NCBI GenBank assembly: GCA_027491075.1
Contig: JAIXWX010000025.1
Span: 310,001-374,000 of the forward strand
DNA from: Flavobacteriales bacterium
GTDB lineage: Bacteria; Bacteroidota; Bacteroidia; Flavobacteriales_D; Sanyastnellaceae
Direction of reading: 5' to 3'
DNA: 64,000 nucleotides
The position numbers were made by a program, and so were the translations under genes. Positions 51,337-61,040 of the stretch are shown in pieces (the first letter of the stretch is position 1; every line of letters begins with the position of its first letter). The notes beneath the pieces were generated by a model. The model saw only the letters and a list, made by a program, of their open reading frames with translations. It ran no database searches and was not told the DNA's origin.

Positions 51337-52980
51337 ATGAAGAGAATTTTTTTGTTGTTGACATTTGCACTCATCTCTCCTTATATTTTTTCTCAAATAA
51401 AGCGGCCAGAAGCCACTACAGATAAGTTCGCAATGTTGCTGAACTATGTCGAAAACCTCTACGTTGATAGCGTCAATTCTGCGGAATTGACTGAGAAGGC
51501 AATCGTTGCTTTATTGGAACAATTGGACCCTCATTCTTCGTATTTCACTGCGGAGGAAATGCAAGAAAGCAATGAGCCTTTGCAAGGGAGTTTTAGCGGC
51601 ATAGGCATCACGTTTAACATCCTTAAGGACACCATCTATGTTTTAGAACCTATTAGTGGTGGCCCTTCGGAAAAACTCGGAATTCGCGCAGGTGATAAGA
51701 TTATTGAGGTAAATGGTGAAACAGTAGCCGGCATAGGCATAAAAAATACCGGTGTGGCCTCTCGGCTGAAAGGTCCTAAAGGCACCAAGGTGAAAGTAGG
51801 CATTCAGAGAAAAGGTGTTCAGGGGCTAATTCCATATGAAATCACTAGAGACAATATTCCAATTTACTCTGTGGATGCTGCCTATATGGTTTCACCCGGG
51901 GTTGGGTACATCAAGATTGCCCGCTTCGCCAAGACCACTATGGAGGAACTGAAGAAGGCGCTCGTGGATTTAAAAGCCAAAGGAATGGAGAGCCTAGTTT
52001 TAGATCTTCAAGGCAATGGAGGCGGCTACCTGAATACAGCAGTAGAAATGGCAGATGAGTTTCTATCGGGGGATAAATTGTTGGTTTATACCGAAGGCAA
52101 GGCGTTCCAAAGAAAGGATGATCGTGCGAATCCTAAGGTGGAAGGACTCTTTGAGAAAGGAAAATTAGTTATTCTCATCGATGAGTCAACTGCTTCTGCA
52201 AGCGAGATTGTAAGCGGAGCCGTACAAGATTGGGACAGAGGACTCATCATCGGCCGCCGTTCTTTTGGAAAAGGACTTGTACAGCGCCAGATGAATTTTA
52301 CAGATGGTAGTAGTATTAGATTAACTGTTCAAAGATATTATACCCCTTCTGGGCGATGCATTCAGAAACCCTACGATGATGGTCTTGAGGTATATTTAAA
52401 GGATAAAGAGGAGCGTTATAAAAAAGGAGAGTACTTTTCACTGGATAGCTTAAATCTTCCAGATTCATTGAAGTACTTTACAAACATTAAAAAACGTCCG
52501 GTATTTGGGGGTGGGGGAATTCTTCCTGACATCTTTGTTCCTCTCGATACTACTGAGAACAGCGATTACTTTAGTGATTTAATTAGAACAGGAGTGAACA
52601 ATGAGTGGGCGTTGACCTTTTCAGATAAAAATAGAGACCAATTGTTGGCGCAATATCCAGAGGTTGATAAATTTGTGGCAGAATGGAACATCCCTGAAAG
52701 TGCTATAAAAGAACTTCAGGAGATGGCGGAGAAAGAGAAGGTAACTTTCAATGCAGAACAATGGAAAATCTCAGAGCACGCCATTCTCATTAGATCTAAA
52801 GCCTTGATTGCAAGAAATTTATATAACAATGAGGCCTTTTATAAGGTGATAAATAACCTTAATCCCTCGTTAAAAAAGGCCTTGGATGTCATAAATGATG
52901 GCACCTTTGAAAGCATGAATTTAGCCCATGACGAAATGGGAGTGAAAAAGAATAATAATAAATCTAAAACCAAAAAATAG
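51337..52980 (+). CDS. S41-family carboxy-terminal processing protease
   Basis: A 547-residue periplasmic protease with a signal peptide (FLLLTFALISPYIFSQ), a PDZ domain at about 75-165 (GSFSGIGITFNI, YVLEPISGGPSEKLGIRAGDKI) and the S41 catalytic core. The Ser-Lys dyad is Ser287 in STASASEI and Lys312 in SFGKG, 25 residues apart as in CtpA/Prc. It cleaves proteins near their C termini in the envelope. It is followed by the DUF1573 gene 7 bases later, a common Bacteroidota arrangement. Confidence 0.95.
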   Translation: MKRIFLLLTFALISPYIFSQIKRPEATTDKFAMLLNYVENLYVDSVNSAELTEKAIVALLEQLDPHSSYFTAEEMQESNEPLQGSFSGIGITFNILKDTIYVLEPISGGPSEKLGIRAGDKIIEVNGETVAGIGIKNTGVASRLKGPKGTKVKVGIQRKGVQGLIPYEITRDNIPIYSVDAAYMVSPGVGYIKIARFAKTTMEELKKALVDLKAKGMESLVLDLQGNGGGYLNTAVEMADEFLSGDKLLVYTEGKAFQRKDDRANPKVEGLFEKGKLVILIDESTASASEIVSGAVQDWDRGLIIGRRSFGKGLVQRQMNFTDGSSIRLTVQRYYTPSGRCIQKPYDDGLEVYLKDKEERYKKGEYFSLDSLNLPDSLKYFTNIKKRPVFGGGGILPDIFVPLDTTENSDYFSDLIRTGVNNEWALTFSDKNRDQLLAQYPEVDKFVAEWNIPESAIKELQEMAEKEKVTFNAEQWKISEHAILIRSKALIARNLYNNEAFYKVINNLNPSLKKALDVINDGTFESMNLAHDEMGVKKNNNKSKTKK

Positions 52981-52987
52981 AAGAAGC

Positions 52988-53524
52988 ATGACAAACGGAG
53001 TTAAAATCGGATTACTCGTGGTAATTGCAGGTGTATTAGGTTTGATTGCCTTTAAAATGACCAGCGAAAGCTCAGACGAAATTTCTACTCGTCAAGTGGA
53101 AAGCCCAACAGCGACAATGGCTCAACAGAAAGGCGCAAATCCTACGGAGGCAGGTCAAGGGGAAGCATCAAAAGCTAGAGCGAAGACGAGCATCCAATTT
53201 GAAAAGATGGAGCACGATTATGGCACAATTAAGCAAGGAGAATCGCCTGAAACAATTTTCAAGTTTACCAATACAGGAAACGAGCCTTTGATTATTGAAA
53301 CAGCAAAAGGTTCTTGCGGATGTACCGTTCCTGAATGGCCAAAAGATCCCATTGCACCAGGTGGAAAAGGGGAAATCAAAGTTCAGTTTAACTCTGCTGG
53401 AAAAAGCGGCGACCAGTCTAAGAGTGTTACTCTCACAGCGAATACTGATCCTTTGAATACTGTGTTGACTATCAAAGCAAAAGTAGATGTTCCTGCTGAT
53501 GCTGAGAAAGGAAGCAAAAAGTAA
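52988..53524 (+). CDS. DUF1573-domain exported protein
   Basis: A 178-residue protein with an N-terminal anchor or signal (IGLLVVIAGVLGLIAF), a low-complexity linker rich in Ala, Gln and Glu (about 30-70) and a DUF1573 Ig-like domain: FEKMEHDYGTIKQGESPETIFKFTNTGNEPLII, the conserved GSCGCTVPEWP pair of cysteines, and GEIKVQFNSAGKSG. The role of DUF1573 is unknown. It shares an operon with the S41 protease and is followed by a strong terminator. Confidence 0.92.
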   Translation: MTNGVKIGLLVVIAGVLGLIAFKMTSESSDEISTRQVESPTATMAQQKGANPTEAGQGEASKARAKTSIQFEKMEHDYGTIKQGESPETIFKFTNTGNEPLIIETAKGSCGCTVPEWPKDPIAPGGKGEIKVQFNSAGKSGDQSKSVTLTANTDPLNTVLTIKAKVDVPADAEKGSKK

Positions 53525-53540
53525 AAGACCAATATGATAG

Positions 53541-53576
53541 AAAGCCGTCTCACCATGGGTGAGACGGCTTTTTTGT
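53541..53576 (+). terminator. Intrinsic terminator after the DUF1573 gene
   Basis: A perfect 14-base stem (AAAGCCGTCTCACC, loop ATG, GGTGAGACGGCTTT) is followed by a T-run. It ends the S41-DUF1573 operon. Confidence 0.95.
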
Positions 53577-53592
53577 TTTATACATTTACCCC

Positions 53593-54741
53593 ATGCAAGA
53601 TCAGTACATCCTTCTTACCGGTGGCAAAAACAATGCAGGTGATTTTTTGATAAAGTACAAGGCGAAAAGATTGTTTCATCTTCATCGACCCGATAGAAAA
53701 ATCCTGGATTGGGATGGTTGGAAACCCTTGACCGATGAGCAAGTGGAGGTCGTCAATAACAGTAGAGCACTCATTCTAACGGGCGGACCATCGATGCAAA
53801 GCAATATGTATCCCGGTGTGTATCCATTGGTTCAGGATCTAGATAGAATTAAAGTGCCCATCCTAACCATGGGAGTGGGGTATAAAGAAGAATCTGGTCT
53901 GTGGCAAAACACAGGAGCATATGTTTTTTCTGAAGGATCAAATGCGTTGCTTCGAAAAATCAACTCCTCGGGACTAGCCAGTAGTGTCCGAGACTATCAC
54001 ACTTTGAATGTCTTACTCAGCAAGAAATTGACTTCGTTTACCATGACGGGTTGTCCCGCACTATATGAGCCCGATCAAATAGGAACTTCCATTCATAAGC
54101 CAGATTCTTATCAGACGATTGCTTTTTCTCTAGGGGTATCTTATTTAAAAAGCAAAGGAATGTTTTATCAAATGAAATCGTTGTTAGAACTACTAAGAAA
54201 GCGCTATACCTCTTCGAAACTTACCGTTTATTTTCATCATAAAATTAGTCCTGATCAGCCACTTCAAAATGAATGGATCAACTGGCTCAATGAGCGAAAC
54301 ATTCCATTTGAAGATATATCAGGCTCGGAAGAAAGAATGGTGGAGGTGTACGGCTCCTGTGATATTCATGTGGGATACAGAGTCCATGCACATGTTCATG
54401 CGAGCAGCATGGGGCGGCCGAGTATTCTTATCAATGAAGATAGCCGAGGCAAAGGTTTTTACACTGTAATGGGAGGAATGATATTGGATGGATATTTAGT
54501 GTTGCCACGTTTCAATCGGCCTGATGCGTCATTGATGTATAAATCTATGGGCGCAGTGAAGAAATTGTATAGTTTATTGAATATAGAATCGGGATTGGAG
54601 TCTTATTCAGGTATTCCAGAAGATGTTTTGCAACAAATGGAATACGAGCGTGCCAACGATTTTCCTCGAACACGTATGGTACGCTCCAACATAGATGTAC
54701 ACTATGAGGAGATGAAGCGCTTTCTTAAATCACTTCCATAA
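53593..54741 (+). CDS. Polysaccharide pyruvyl transferase-family protein
   Basis: A 382-residue protein of the PssK/CsaB (PF04230) group. It opens with YILLTGGKNNAGDFLIKYKA, has a central ILTGGPSMQSNMYP glycine-rich loop, and carries the conserved DIHVGYRVHAHVHASSMGRPSILI segment toward the C terminus. Such enzymes add pyruvate ketals to surface polysaccharides using phosphoenolpyruvate; the acceptor is unknown. It is cytoplasmic and starts just after a terminator. Confidence 0.88.
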   Translation: MQDQYILLTGGKNNAGDFLIKYKAKRLFHLHRPDRKILDWDGWKPLTDEQVEVVNNSRALILTGGPSMQSNMYPGVYPLVQDLDRIKVPILTMGVGYKEESGLWQNTGAYVFSEGSNALLRKINSSGLASSVRDYHTLNVLLSKKLTSFTMTGCPALYEPDQIGTSIHKPDSYQTIAFSLGVSYLKSKGMFYQMKSLLELLRKRYTSSKLTVYFHHKISPDQPLQNEWINWLNERNIPFEDISGSEERMVEVYGSCDIHVGYRVHAHVHASSMGRPSILINEDSRGKGFYTVMGGMILDGYLVLPRFNRPDASLMYKSMGAVKKLYSLLNIESGLESYSGIPEDVLQQMEYERANDFPRTRMVRSNIDVHYEEMKRFLKSLP

Positions 54742-54750
54742 AGGAATCAT

Positions 54751-54768
54751 TATATTTGGTCTACCAAA
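54751..54768 (+). promoter_or_regulatory. -7 element with overlapping inverted repeat
   Basis: TATATTTG (54751-54758, exact TAnnTTTG) overlaps a perfect inverted repeat, TTTGGT-CT-ACCAAA (54755-54768). The gene start is at 54782. The palindrome covers the expected transcription start, so it could be an operator. Confidence 0.5.
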
Positions 54769-54781
54769 CCAAATACTTCTT

Positions 54782-56242
54782 ATGCGCTATCTTTTGTCTC
54801 TTTCATTTGTGGTGTGCATTCTTCAACAATTGCGTTCACAGAATGAGTTCTCTTCATTCAATCTTACGGGTCACGGTCAGGTAACTACTTGGAGTACCGA
54901 TTACCAAAGTGTGGGTATCAACCCTGCCAACTTGGACATACCTTCACGGCATGAGGGAAAGCGATATGCCGTCGGCTTTGGAGAGTTTGGTGTATCTGTA
55001 TTTAGCGGTGCACTTTCAAAGGATGAGGTGCGCAAGAATATCAGGCGCGATGATTTTCAAGATTTGACTTTGGAGCAGAAACTTTTTTATGCGAACGAGT
55101 TTAGCACCAATGCAAACAGCGCTGATTTGGATGTTTTAGGAGTAGGTTACAGCATGCGCACCAACAAGCTCGGTTCATTTGGTTTTGCGATGAGAGATCG
55201 AGCGGATTTCTACAGTCAATTTAGTCCGAAGCTTTCTGAACTCTTATGGATGGGGTATAATTCTTCTTACTTCACCGATTGGATTTTAAGCACGGGCGAT
55301 ACTATTCCTTTCAATCCTTCTATTTCCCCAGACAGTCTCGCCTTGGTTATTAAGGGAATCAATGACTTGAATGCTTCTTCATTGAGTGAAATACTCACCG
55401 GAAGTACGCTCCGATTTAGTTGGGTTCGAGAGTTTAATTTATCCTACGGGAAAATGCTTTATTCCAATGAAAATCTTAGAGTTTTCGGAGGGGTTGGTGC
55501 CAAGTATCTGGTCGGTCAAGGTTATATGCAGATTTCAACCGAAGGAGGCAATGTGAGTTCCTTCAGTGCGCTCTCTCCTTTGTTTTCGATAGATTATTCA
55601 CAAATTTCCCAAGGAAACCCATCATCGCTTCCAGATGATGCTCCGTCATTAACTCCAGTTGGACGAGGCTGGGGATTCGATTTTGGAGCAACAGTTATCA
55701 TTAAAGACAAACTAATGATCAGTGCGGCACTCAATGATGTTGGTTCAATGACATGGGATGGAAATGTGTATTCTCTCCAAGATATTGACTTTGTTGAATC
55801 CATCTCGCAAGGAATTGGAAGTCTCGATTTATTGGATCAAGTGGAAACATTGAATGGAAATGATGGATTGGTCAATTGGCAAGGACAGGAGAAATTGACA
55901 GTAGCTTTACCCGCAATGTACAGAGCTGGGATTTCTTATCAATTTCATGAGAAAATACGCGCAGGAGTGGATATAATGAATTCTTTGAATAATCAGGTAG
56001 GCTCATTGGAGAAGGCCTTTATCTCGGTTGGAACGGAAATTCGTCCCGTTAGTTGGCTGATTCTTTCCGCGGGTTATGCCACGGGAGGAAATTATGAATC
56101 CAAAGTACCCGCTGGAATAACTTTTTGTATTCGTGATGGTGGATATGAGTTGGGCGTAGCTTCACGCGATATGATCACATTTTTTACTAGGAATCAACCA
56201 ACTCTTTCTATGGCATTTGGTTTTTTGCGATTTAGATTCTAG
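54782..56242 (+). CDS. DUF5723-like outer-membrane protein
   Basis: A 486-residue exported protein with a signal peptide (MRYLLSLSFVVCILQQLRSQ). It has a GHGQVTTWSTDYQSVGINPANL opening typical of Bacteroidota FadL/PorV-like barrels of the DUF5723 group, and alternating beta strands to the C-terminal FGFLRFRF, which ends in an aromatic residue as outer-membrane barrels do. The function is unknown; related barrels carry hydrophobic compounds or act in type IX export. Confidence 0.8.
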   Translation: MRYLLSLSFVVCILQQLRSQNEFSSFNLTGHGQVTTWSTDYQSVGINPANLDIPSRHEGKRYAVGFGEFGVSVFSGALSKDEVRKNIRRDDFQDLTLEQKLFYANEFSTNANSADLDVLGVGYSMRTNKLGSFGFAMRDRADFYSQFSPKLSELLWMGYNSSYFTDWILSTGDTIPFNPSISPDSLALVIKGINDLNASSLSEILTGSTLRFSWVREFNLSYGKMLYSNENLRVFGGVGAKYLVGQGYMQISTEGGNVSSFSALSPLFSIDYSQISQGNPSSLPDDAPSLTPVGRGWGFDFGATVIIKDKLMISAALNDVGSMTWDGNVYSLQDIDFVESISQGIGSLDLLDQVETLNGNDGLVNWQGQEKLTVALPAMYRAGISYQFHEKIRAGVDIMNSLNNQVGSLEKAFISVGTEIRPVSWLILSAGYATGGNYESKVPAGITFCIRDGGYELGVASRDMITFFTRNQPTLSMAFGFLRFRF

Positions 56243-56318
56243 GCTTAACCTTTTTTGTATAACAAGAAGTCAATATTTTAGGACATTCGTCGATAACTAA
56301 TCTTTTAAAATCATCACT

Positions 56319-56534
56319 ATGTTTTCATCAAAAAATATTACCCTTCGCGTACTTACTTTTCTAGTCCTTGCAATTACAATACTTGCTTTGCTGGGGATTT
56401 GGGATATCATCGAGTGGTCGTACGTTCAGAAGTATTTTTGGAAAAGTATCCAGTCTTTGGTTGTAATTCTAATCAGTGCCGTTGCTATTTATCTCGTTCA
56501 GCAAATGTTTCAGAAAGACCCGAATCGAAGCTGA
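56319..56534 (+). CDS. Small two-helix membrane protein
   Basis: A 71-residue protein with two membrane helices (VLTFLVLAITILALLGIWDII; SIQSLVVILISAVAIYLVQQMF) and a short polar tail. No family is recognised. It precedes the MsrA gene by 32 bases on the same strand and may be co-transcribed with it. Confidence 0.6.
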   Translation: MFSSKNITLRVLTFLVLAITILALLGIWDIIEWSYVQKYFWKSIQSLVVILISAVAIYLVQQMFQKDPNRS

Positions 56535-56566
56535 GAACAAATAGTAGCAATTGGGGTTTTTTACCT

Positions 56567-57214
56567 ATGAAATTTATTTTAGTAAACTTTTTTCTTGCTG
56601 CGTTTTTAATGGCGTGTGCAGAAAATAAACCTAATACCTCCCAAACATTTGGGAATGAGAAAAATATGAGTACAGATAGTCTAGAAGTCATAACCCTTGG
56701 AGCGGGTTGTTTTTGGTGTGTTGAAGCCGTTTTTGAAAGCATAGATGGAGTTGCTAAAGCGGAGAGTGGTTATAGTGGTGGTACAGTGAAGAATCCTTCA
56801 TACAAAGAAGTGTGTTCAGGTTCTACTGGACATGCAGAAGTGGTTCAGGTATACTTTGATCCTAAAAAAGTGGAATTGTCGAAGATTTTAGAAGTCTTTT
56901 TTGCGACTCATGATCCAACTACTTTGAACCGTCAAGGAGCGGACATTGGAACGCAATACAGAAGTGCGATCTTCTATCACAACGATTCTCAAAAAGAACA
57001 AGCAGATTTAGCTAAAAAAGCCGCACAAGAGAGCGGAGAATGGAGCGGTGCCATTGTGACGGAGATTACGGCGTTTTCACAGTTTTATCCTGCGGAAGAC
57101 TACCATCAAGGCTACTTTGAATTGAACGGCGAGCAGCCTTACTGCAGAGCCGTTATTTCTCCTAAAATGGATAAATTCAAAAAACGCTACGCCGAGTTAT
57201 TGAAGAAAAAATAA
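56567..57214 (+). CDS. msrA: Lipoprotein peptide-methionine (S)-S-oxide reductase MsrA
   Basis: MsrA repairs methionine-S-sulfoxide in oxidised proteins. The 215-residue protein has the catalytic GCFWC motif (Cys48, Cys51) and family segments GYSGGTVKNPSYKEVCSGSTGHAE, FFATHDPTTLNRQGADIGTQYRS and FYPAEDYHQGYFE. The N terminus is a lipoprotein signal with lipobox LMAC (Cys17), so the enzyme works in the periplasm or on the outer membrane. The ATG at 56567 is chosen because it starts that signal; the longer frame overlaps the upstream gene. MsrB is not in the window. Confidence 0.95.
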   Translation: MKFILVNFFLAAFLMACAENKPNTSQTFGNEKNMSTDSLEVITLGAGCFWCVEAVFESIDGVAKAESGYSGGTVKNPSYKEVCSGSTGHAEVVQVYFDPKKVELSKILEVFFATHDPTTLNRQGADIGTQYRSAIFYHNDSQKEQADLAKKAAQESGEWSGAIVTEITAFSQFYPAEDYHQGYFELNGEQPYCRAVISPKMDKFKKRYAELLKKK

Positions 57215-57238
57215 GTGATTAGATAAAATTCTCTAGAG

Positions 57239-57265
57239 ACACCCTCCATTTCGGGGGTGTTTTTG
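57239..57265 (+). terminator. Intrinsic terminator after msrA
   Basis: ACACCC (57239-57244) pairs with GGGTGT (57255-57260) followed by TTTTG. The short stem separates msrA from the next operon. Confidence 0.8.
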
Positions 57266-57288
57266 TTTTCAGGTACGTGAACTCTGGT

Positions 57289-57296
57289 TATATTTG
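57289..57296 (+). promoter_or_regulatory. -7 element abutting the second giant surface protein gene
   Basis: TATATTTG (exact TAnnTTTG) is followed by six bases (AGAATT) and the ATG at 57303. The nearest TTG gives an over-long 23-base spacer. A near-leaderless mRNA is implied. Confidence 0.55.
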
Positions 57297-57302
57297 AGAA
57301 TT

Positions 57303-60300
57303 ATGAAACCGAAGTTTCCTCGGATTGTACTTTTGTTGTTCTTACTTATCCCTGAAGTGATCTGGGGACAAGGTGCAATTGCGTATATTGAAAATAAAGG
57401 GCAATGGCCAAGTGAAGTAGATTTTTCATGCAACCTTTTTGGAGGAAAAGCTTTCATAGAAAAGCAGGGAATTACGTATCATTTTTTTGATTTATCTTCT
57501 ATCCAAACCGCCCATTCTGGAATTGTTCCAAGGGAAGATGATGTTTGCACCAAAGGTCATGTAGTAAAACAGCGCTTTCATAAAGCGAATGATCATTCGG
57601 TAGCATTTGGTTCGTCTTTACAGAAAACGTATTACAATTTTTTTCTCCATAAAAATGCAGAGATTGCAAGCACCCGTTGTCGAGTGTTTTCATCTGCCAC
57701 TCAAAAGGATGTTTATCCTGGAATTGACTTAATCCATTACGCGGATGAGTTCAACGCAAAATACGATTGGATAGTGAGTCCAGGAGCGGATCCATTTAAG
57801 ATTCAGTGGAGTTATGAGTTTGCAGATTCAGTAAGGTTGGAGAATGGGCGAATTTTACTTTTCACCTCATTGGGAATATTGTACGAACAGAAACCTTTGT
57901 GCTATCAGATAGTGGATGGGCAAAAGACCATTGTTAGATGTGACTATTCCCTACAAGATGGGATTTTCTCATTTGATTTTCCAAATGGATTTTACCAATC
58001 CATAGAATTGGTCATTGATCCTGTTTTGATATTTTCTACTTATAGCGGTAGTTTTACCGATAACTTTGGAATGACCGCTACGTATGACAGCGAAGGTAAT
58101 TTATACAGCGGCAGCACTGCGTTTGGTCAGAATTATCCAATTAGTGTAGGTGCGTATCAAACCACTTGGGCGGGTGGAGATGGTGGTGGTTTGCCTGGTA
58201 CCGATATCGCCATTTCTAAGTATGCTGCGAATGGTTCAGAGATGTTGTGGAGCTCCTTTTTAGGAGGAGCTAATGATGAGGTACCTCATAGTCTTATTTG
58301 CAATGATCAGGATGAAGTTCTGTTGCTCGGAACCACCAGTTCTCCAGCTTTCCCAGTAACTAACAGTGCATTTGATACCTCGTTCAATGATGGAAATCCC
58401 TTTGCTCCAGATGGCACAGGTACGGATTATGTCAATGGCAGCGATATAGTTGTCGCTCGGTTTTCAATCAATGGTGATCAGTTATTGGCTTCTACCTTTA
58501 TTGGTGGAAGTGGCAATGACGGGGTCAATACCGTACCAAGTTTGAAGTTCAATTATGCAGATGAGTTTAGAGGCGAAATAGATTTAGATGAAGCAGGAAA
58601 TGTGCTTATTGCATCAAGCACGAATTCGAATAATTTTCCAATCGTCAATGGTGCTATTTCTGTTGCACCAGCGGGGATGAATGCCTGTTATATCAAGTTG
58701 AACGAAGATCTCAGCGATATACTTTATAGCACTTATCTGGGAAGCAATGGTGACGATGTTGGCAATAGCGTTTGTATAGGTCCCAACAATACTGTTTATC
58801 TCTGCGGGGGAACAACAGGAGCTAACTTTAATTCAACAGCATCTGGATATCAGCCAAATTATGCGGGTGGCACCGCGGATGGCTGGATTCTTAGATTGAG
58901 TGAAGCTAACGGAATTGAAAGCGCTTCTTATTTTGGTTCTGCAACGTATGATCAATTGTACTTTGTGGAAATGGATGATCAAAATCAAGTGCATGTTTTT
59001 GGTCAAACGATGGCGCCAAACTCAACAATGGTCATCAATGCGTTGTGGAGTGAACCAAACAGCGGAATGTTGGTGGCAAAGTTCAATGCCGATCTCAATG
59101 AGGTAATATGGTCAACTGTTTTTGGAACAGGGGAGGGTAAACCCAATTTGTCACCGGCTGCATTTACAGTGGATATATGCGGAAAAATTTATTTAAGCGG
59201 ATGGGGGGGAAACACAAATACTGCTTTCAATCCGAATACGGACACGACCACCGGAATGACCGTTACCTCTGATGCGCAACAGTCCACGACCGATGGTGGC
59301 GATTTTTATCTTTTGGTCATGGAAGAAGATGCCTCTGCAATTACATACGCCACTTTTTTCGGAGGAAATATCAGTCAGGAGCACGTCGATGGGGGTACAA
59401 GCAGATTTGATAGAAAGGGAATCATCTATCAAAGCGTCTGTGCCGGTTGCGGAAGCAATGATGACTTTCCAATTTTCCCGCCTGGAGCTGTAGTGAGTGC
59501 CACCAATAACTCCGGAAACTGTAATAATGCGGTGTTCAAATTTGATTTTCAAGAACCACTCACCATTGCGGATTTTTCTGTTCCTCCGGTTGTTTGTGTA
59601 AATCAACCTATACAGGTGGATAATACTAGCACACTCGGGCAAACATTTGAATGGGACTTTGGAGGGCTTTTTTCTTCATCATTGTTTGAGCCTGTTTACA
59701 CGTTCTCAAATCCTGGCAATTATATTATTGAGCTTGTTGTAAACAATCCTTTAACTTGTAATCAAACGGATACATTAAGAAGGAATATCGAAGTTGTTTT
59801 ACCTGTAGTTAGTTTTCTTCCCGATGTTGTAGCCTGCAATGGAGCAACAGTTGAACTAGGTCCAGAGAGTACCACTGGAGCAATTTCTTTCCAATGGTCA
59901 CCATCTTCTTTTCTATCCAATGGAAATGACCCTAATCCCATTTTTATTCCCGGAACGAGCACCGACTATGTTTTGCTAGTCTCTCGCCTAGGGTGTGTAG
60001 ATACGTTGTTTCAATCCGTGGAAGTGGTAGATATAGAAGTCGAGGCTGGTGAAGATCTAGTGCTTTGTGAACCTGGAAATGTTCTGGTTTCTGCTACATC
60101 TTCATTGGAAAATACGTTCTTCGTTTGGAGTTTAGAGCCCGATTTGAATCCCGTTATTTCGTCTGGATTGGAATTGAATCAGCTTAATTTTGATTTGTTT
60201 TCTCCAACAACAATTTACGTCGGGGCAACTGCGCAGGGCTGCACTGCTGTTGATACTGTTGAACTTCAACTGGTGTCCTTTCAGACCATTATCGATGGCG

Positions 60301-61040
60301 ACTTTACCGCTTGTATTGGTGATACCGTTCCTTTGTCTGTGGTGAATCCGAATAGCTCATTTGTTTACACATGGAGTCCTGAGTCACTTATAATTTCAGG
60401 GCAGGGAAGTAGTAGTGTGGAAGCAGTAGTCAATTCCACTACCGTTTTTACTGTAACTTCTGAAACGCCTCAAGGGTGTAGTGCGGAGGATGAAGTAGTA
60501 GTACAAGTTAGTCTTTTGGGACAAGAAGGGATAGAAGCAAGTGCGGACCCCGCAATTATCGTGGCAGGCCAGTCTAGTCAATTGCTAGCCCTGCCAGAAG
60601 GATATAGCTATTTCTGGAGCCCATCGCTCTATTTGAATGCAACCAATATTGAGAATCCAGTGGCTACACCGGCTCAAACCACCGAGTATTTCGTTACTGT
60701 ATTTGATGGTGAATGTATCCTACGGGATAGTGTTGTAGTCCAGATCGTTGATTTCGTATGCGGCCCTCCAAGCATTTATGTGCCCAATGCGTTCACACCG
60801 AATTTGGATAATCGCAACGAGAAGTTGTTCGTTCGTGCCCTGAACATAGAGGAATTGAAATTTGAAATATTCAATAGATGGGGAGAAAAAGTATTTGAAA
60901 CCAATTCGCTTTTTGAAGGATGGGATGGCTACTACAAAGAAAAGCCTGTGGATCCTGCCGTTTTTGTTTATTATCTAGAAGCGGTATGTCCTGGAGGACA
61001 AACCTATTTTGAGAAAGGAAACATCACCGTGATCCGATGA
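57303..61040 (+). CDS. Giant SBBP-propeller/PKD surface protein with type IX C-terminal domain
   Basis: A 1245-residue secreted protein. After the signal peptide (VLLLFLLIPEVIWGQ) comes a domain beginning YIENKGQWPSEVDFSC, typical of large Bacteroidota surface proteins. SBBP-like propeller repeats follow (LWSSFLGGANDEVPHSL, LYSTYLGSNGDDVGNSV, ASTFIGGSGNDGVN), then a PKD domain (FEWDFGGLF) and Ig-like modules. The C terminus IYVPNAFTPNLDNRNE, IFNRWGEKVFE, WDGYYKEKP is a type B T9SS sorting domain. Its stop overlaps the start of the PorP/SprF gene, its likely dedicated export partner. The ATG at 57303 is used; a TTG three codons earlier lies in the promoter box. Confidence 0.93.
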   Translation: MKPKFPRIVLLLFLLIPEVIWGQGAIAYIENKGQWPSEVDFSCNLFGGKAFIEKQGITYHFFDLSSIQTAHSGIVPREDDVCTKGHVVKQRFHKANDHSVAFGSSLQKTYYNFFLHKNAEIASTRCRVFSSATQKDVYPGIDLIHYADEFNAKYDWIVSPGADPFKIQWSYEFADSVRLENGRILLFTSLGILYEQKPLCYQIVDGQKTIVRCDYSLQDGIFSFDFPNGFYQSIELVIDPVLIFSTYSGSFTDNFGMTATYDSEGNLYSGSTAFGQNYPISVGAYQTTWAGGDGGGLPGTDIAISKYAANGSEMLWSSFLGGANDEVPHSLICNDQDEVLLLGTTSSPAFPVTNSAFDTSFNDGNPFAPDGTGTDYVNGSDIVVARFSINGDQLLASTFIGGSGNDGVNTVPSLKFNYADEFRGEIDLDEAGNVLIASSTNSNNFPIVNGAISVAPAGMNACYIKLNEDLSDILYSTYLGSNGDDVGNSVCIGPNNTVYLCGGTTGANFNSTASGYQPNYAGGTADGWILRLSEANGIESASYFGSATYDQLYFVEMDDQNQVHVFGQTMAPNSTMVINALWSEPNSGMLVAKFNADLNEVIWSTVFGTGEGKPNLSPAAFTVDICGKIYLSGWGGNTNTAFNPNTDTTTGMTVTSDAQQSTTDGGDFYLLVMEEDASAITYATFFGGNISQEHVDGGTSRFDRKGIIYQSVCAGCGSNDDFPIFPPGAVVSATNNSGNCNNAVFKFDFQEPLTIADFSVPPVVCVNQPIQVDNTSTLGQTFEWDFGGLFSSSLFEPVYTFSNPGNYIIELVVNNPLTCNQTDTLRRNIEVVLPVVSFLPDVVACNGATVELGPESTTGAISFQWSPSSFLSNGNDPNPIFIPGTSTDYVLLVSRLGCVDTLFQSVEVVDIEVEAGEDLVLCEPGNVLVSATSSLENTFFVWSLEPDLNPVISSGLELNQLNFDLFSPTTIYVGATAQGCTAVDTVELQLVSFQTIIDGDFTACIGDTVPLSVVNPNSSFVYTWSPESLIISGQGSSSVEAVVNSTTVFTVTSETPQGCSAEDEVVVQVSLLGQEGIEASADPAIIVAGQSSQLLALPEGYSYFWSPSLYLNATNIENPVATPAQTTEYFVTVFDGECILRDSVVVQIVDFVCGPPSIYVPNAFTPNLDNRNEKLFVRALNIEELKFEIFNRWGEKVFETNSLFEGWDGYYKEKPVDPAVFVYYLEAVCPGGQTYFEKGNITVIR

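Noticed and set aside
56399-56566. 56-residue extension of MsrA
   Set aside because: It overlaps the upstream membrane-protein gene in another frame, and the ATG at 56567 begins a clear lipoprotein signal peptide.
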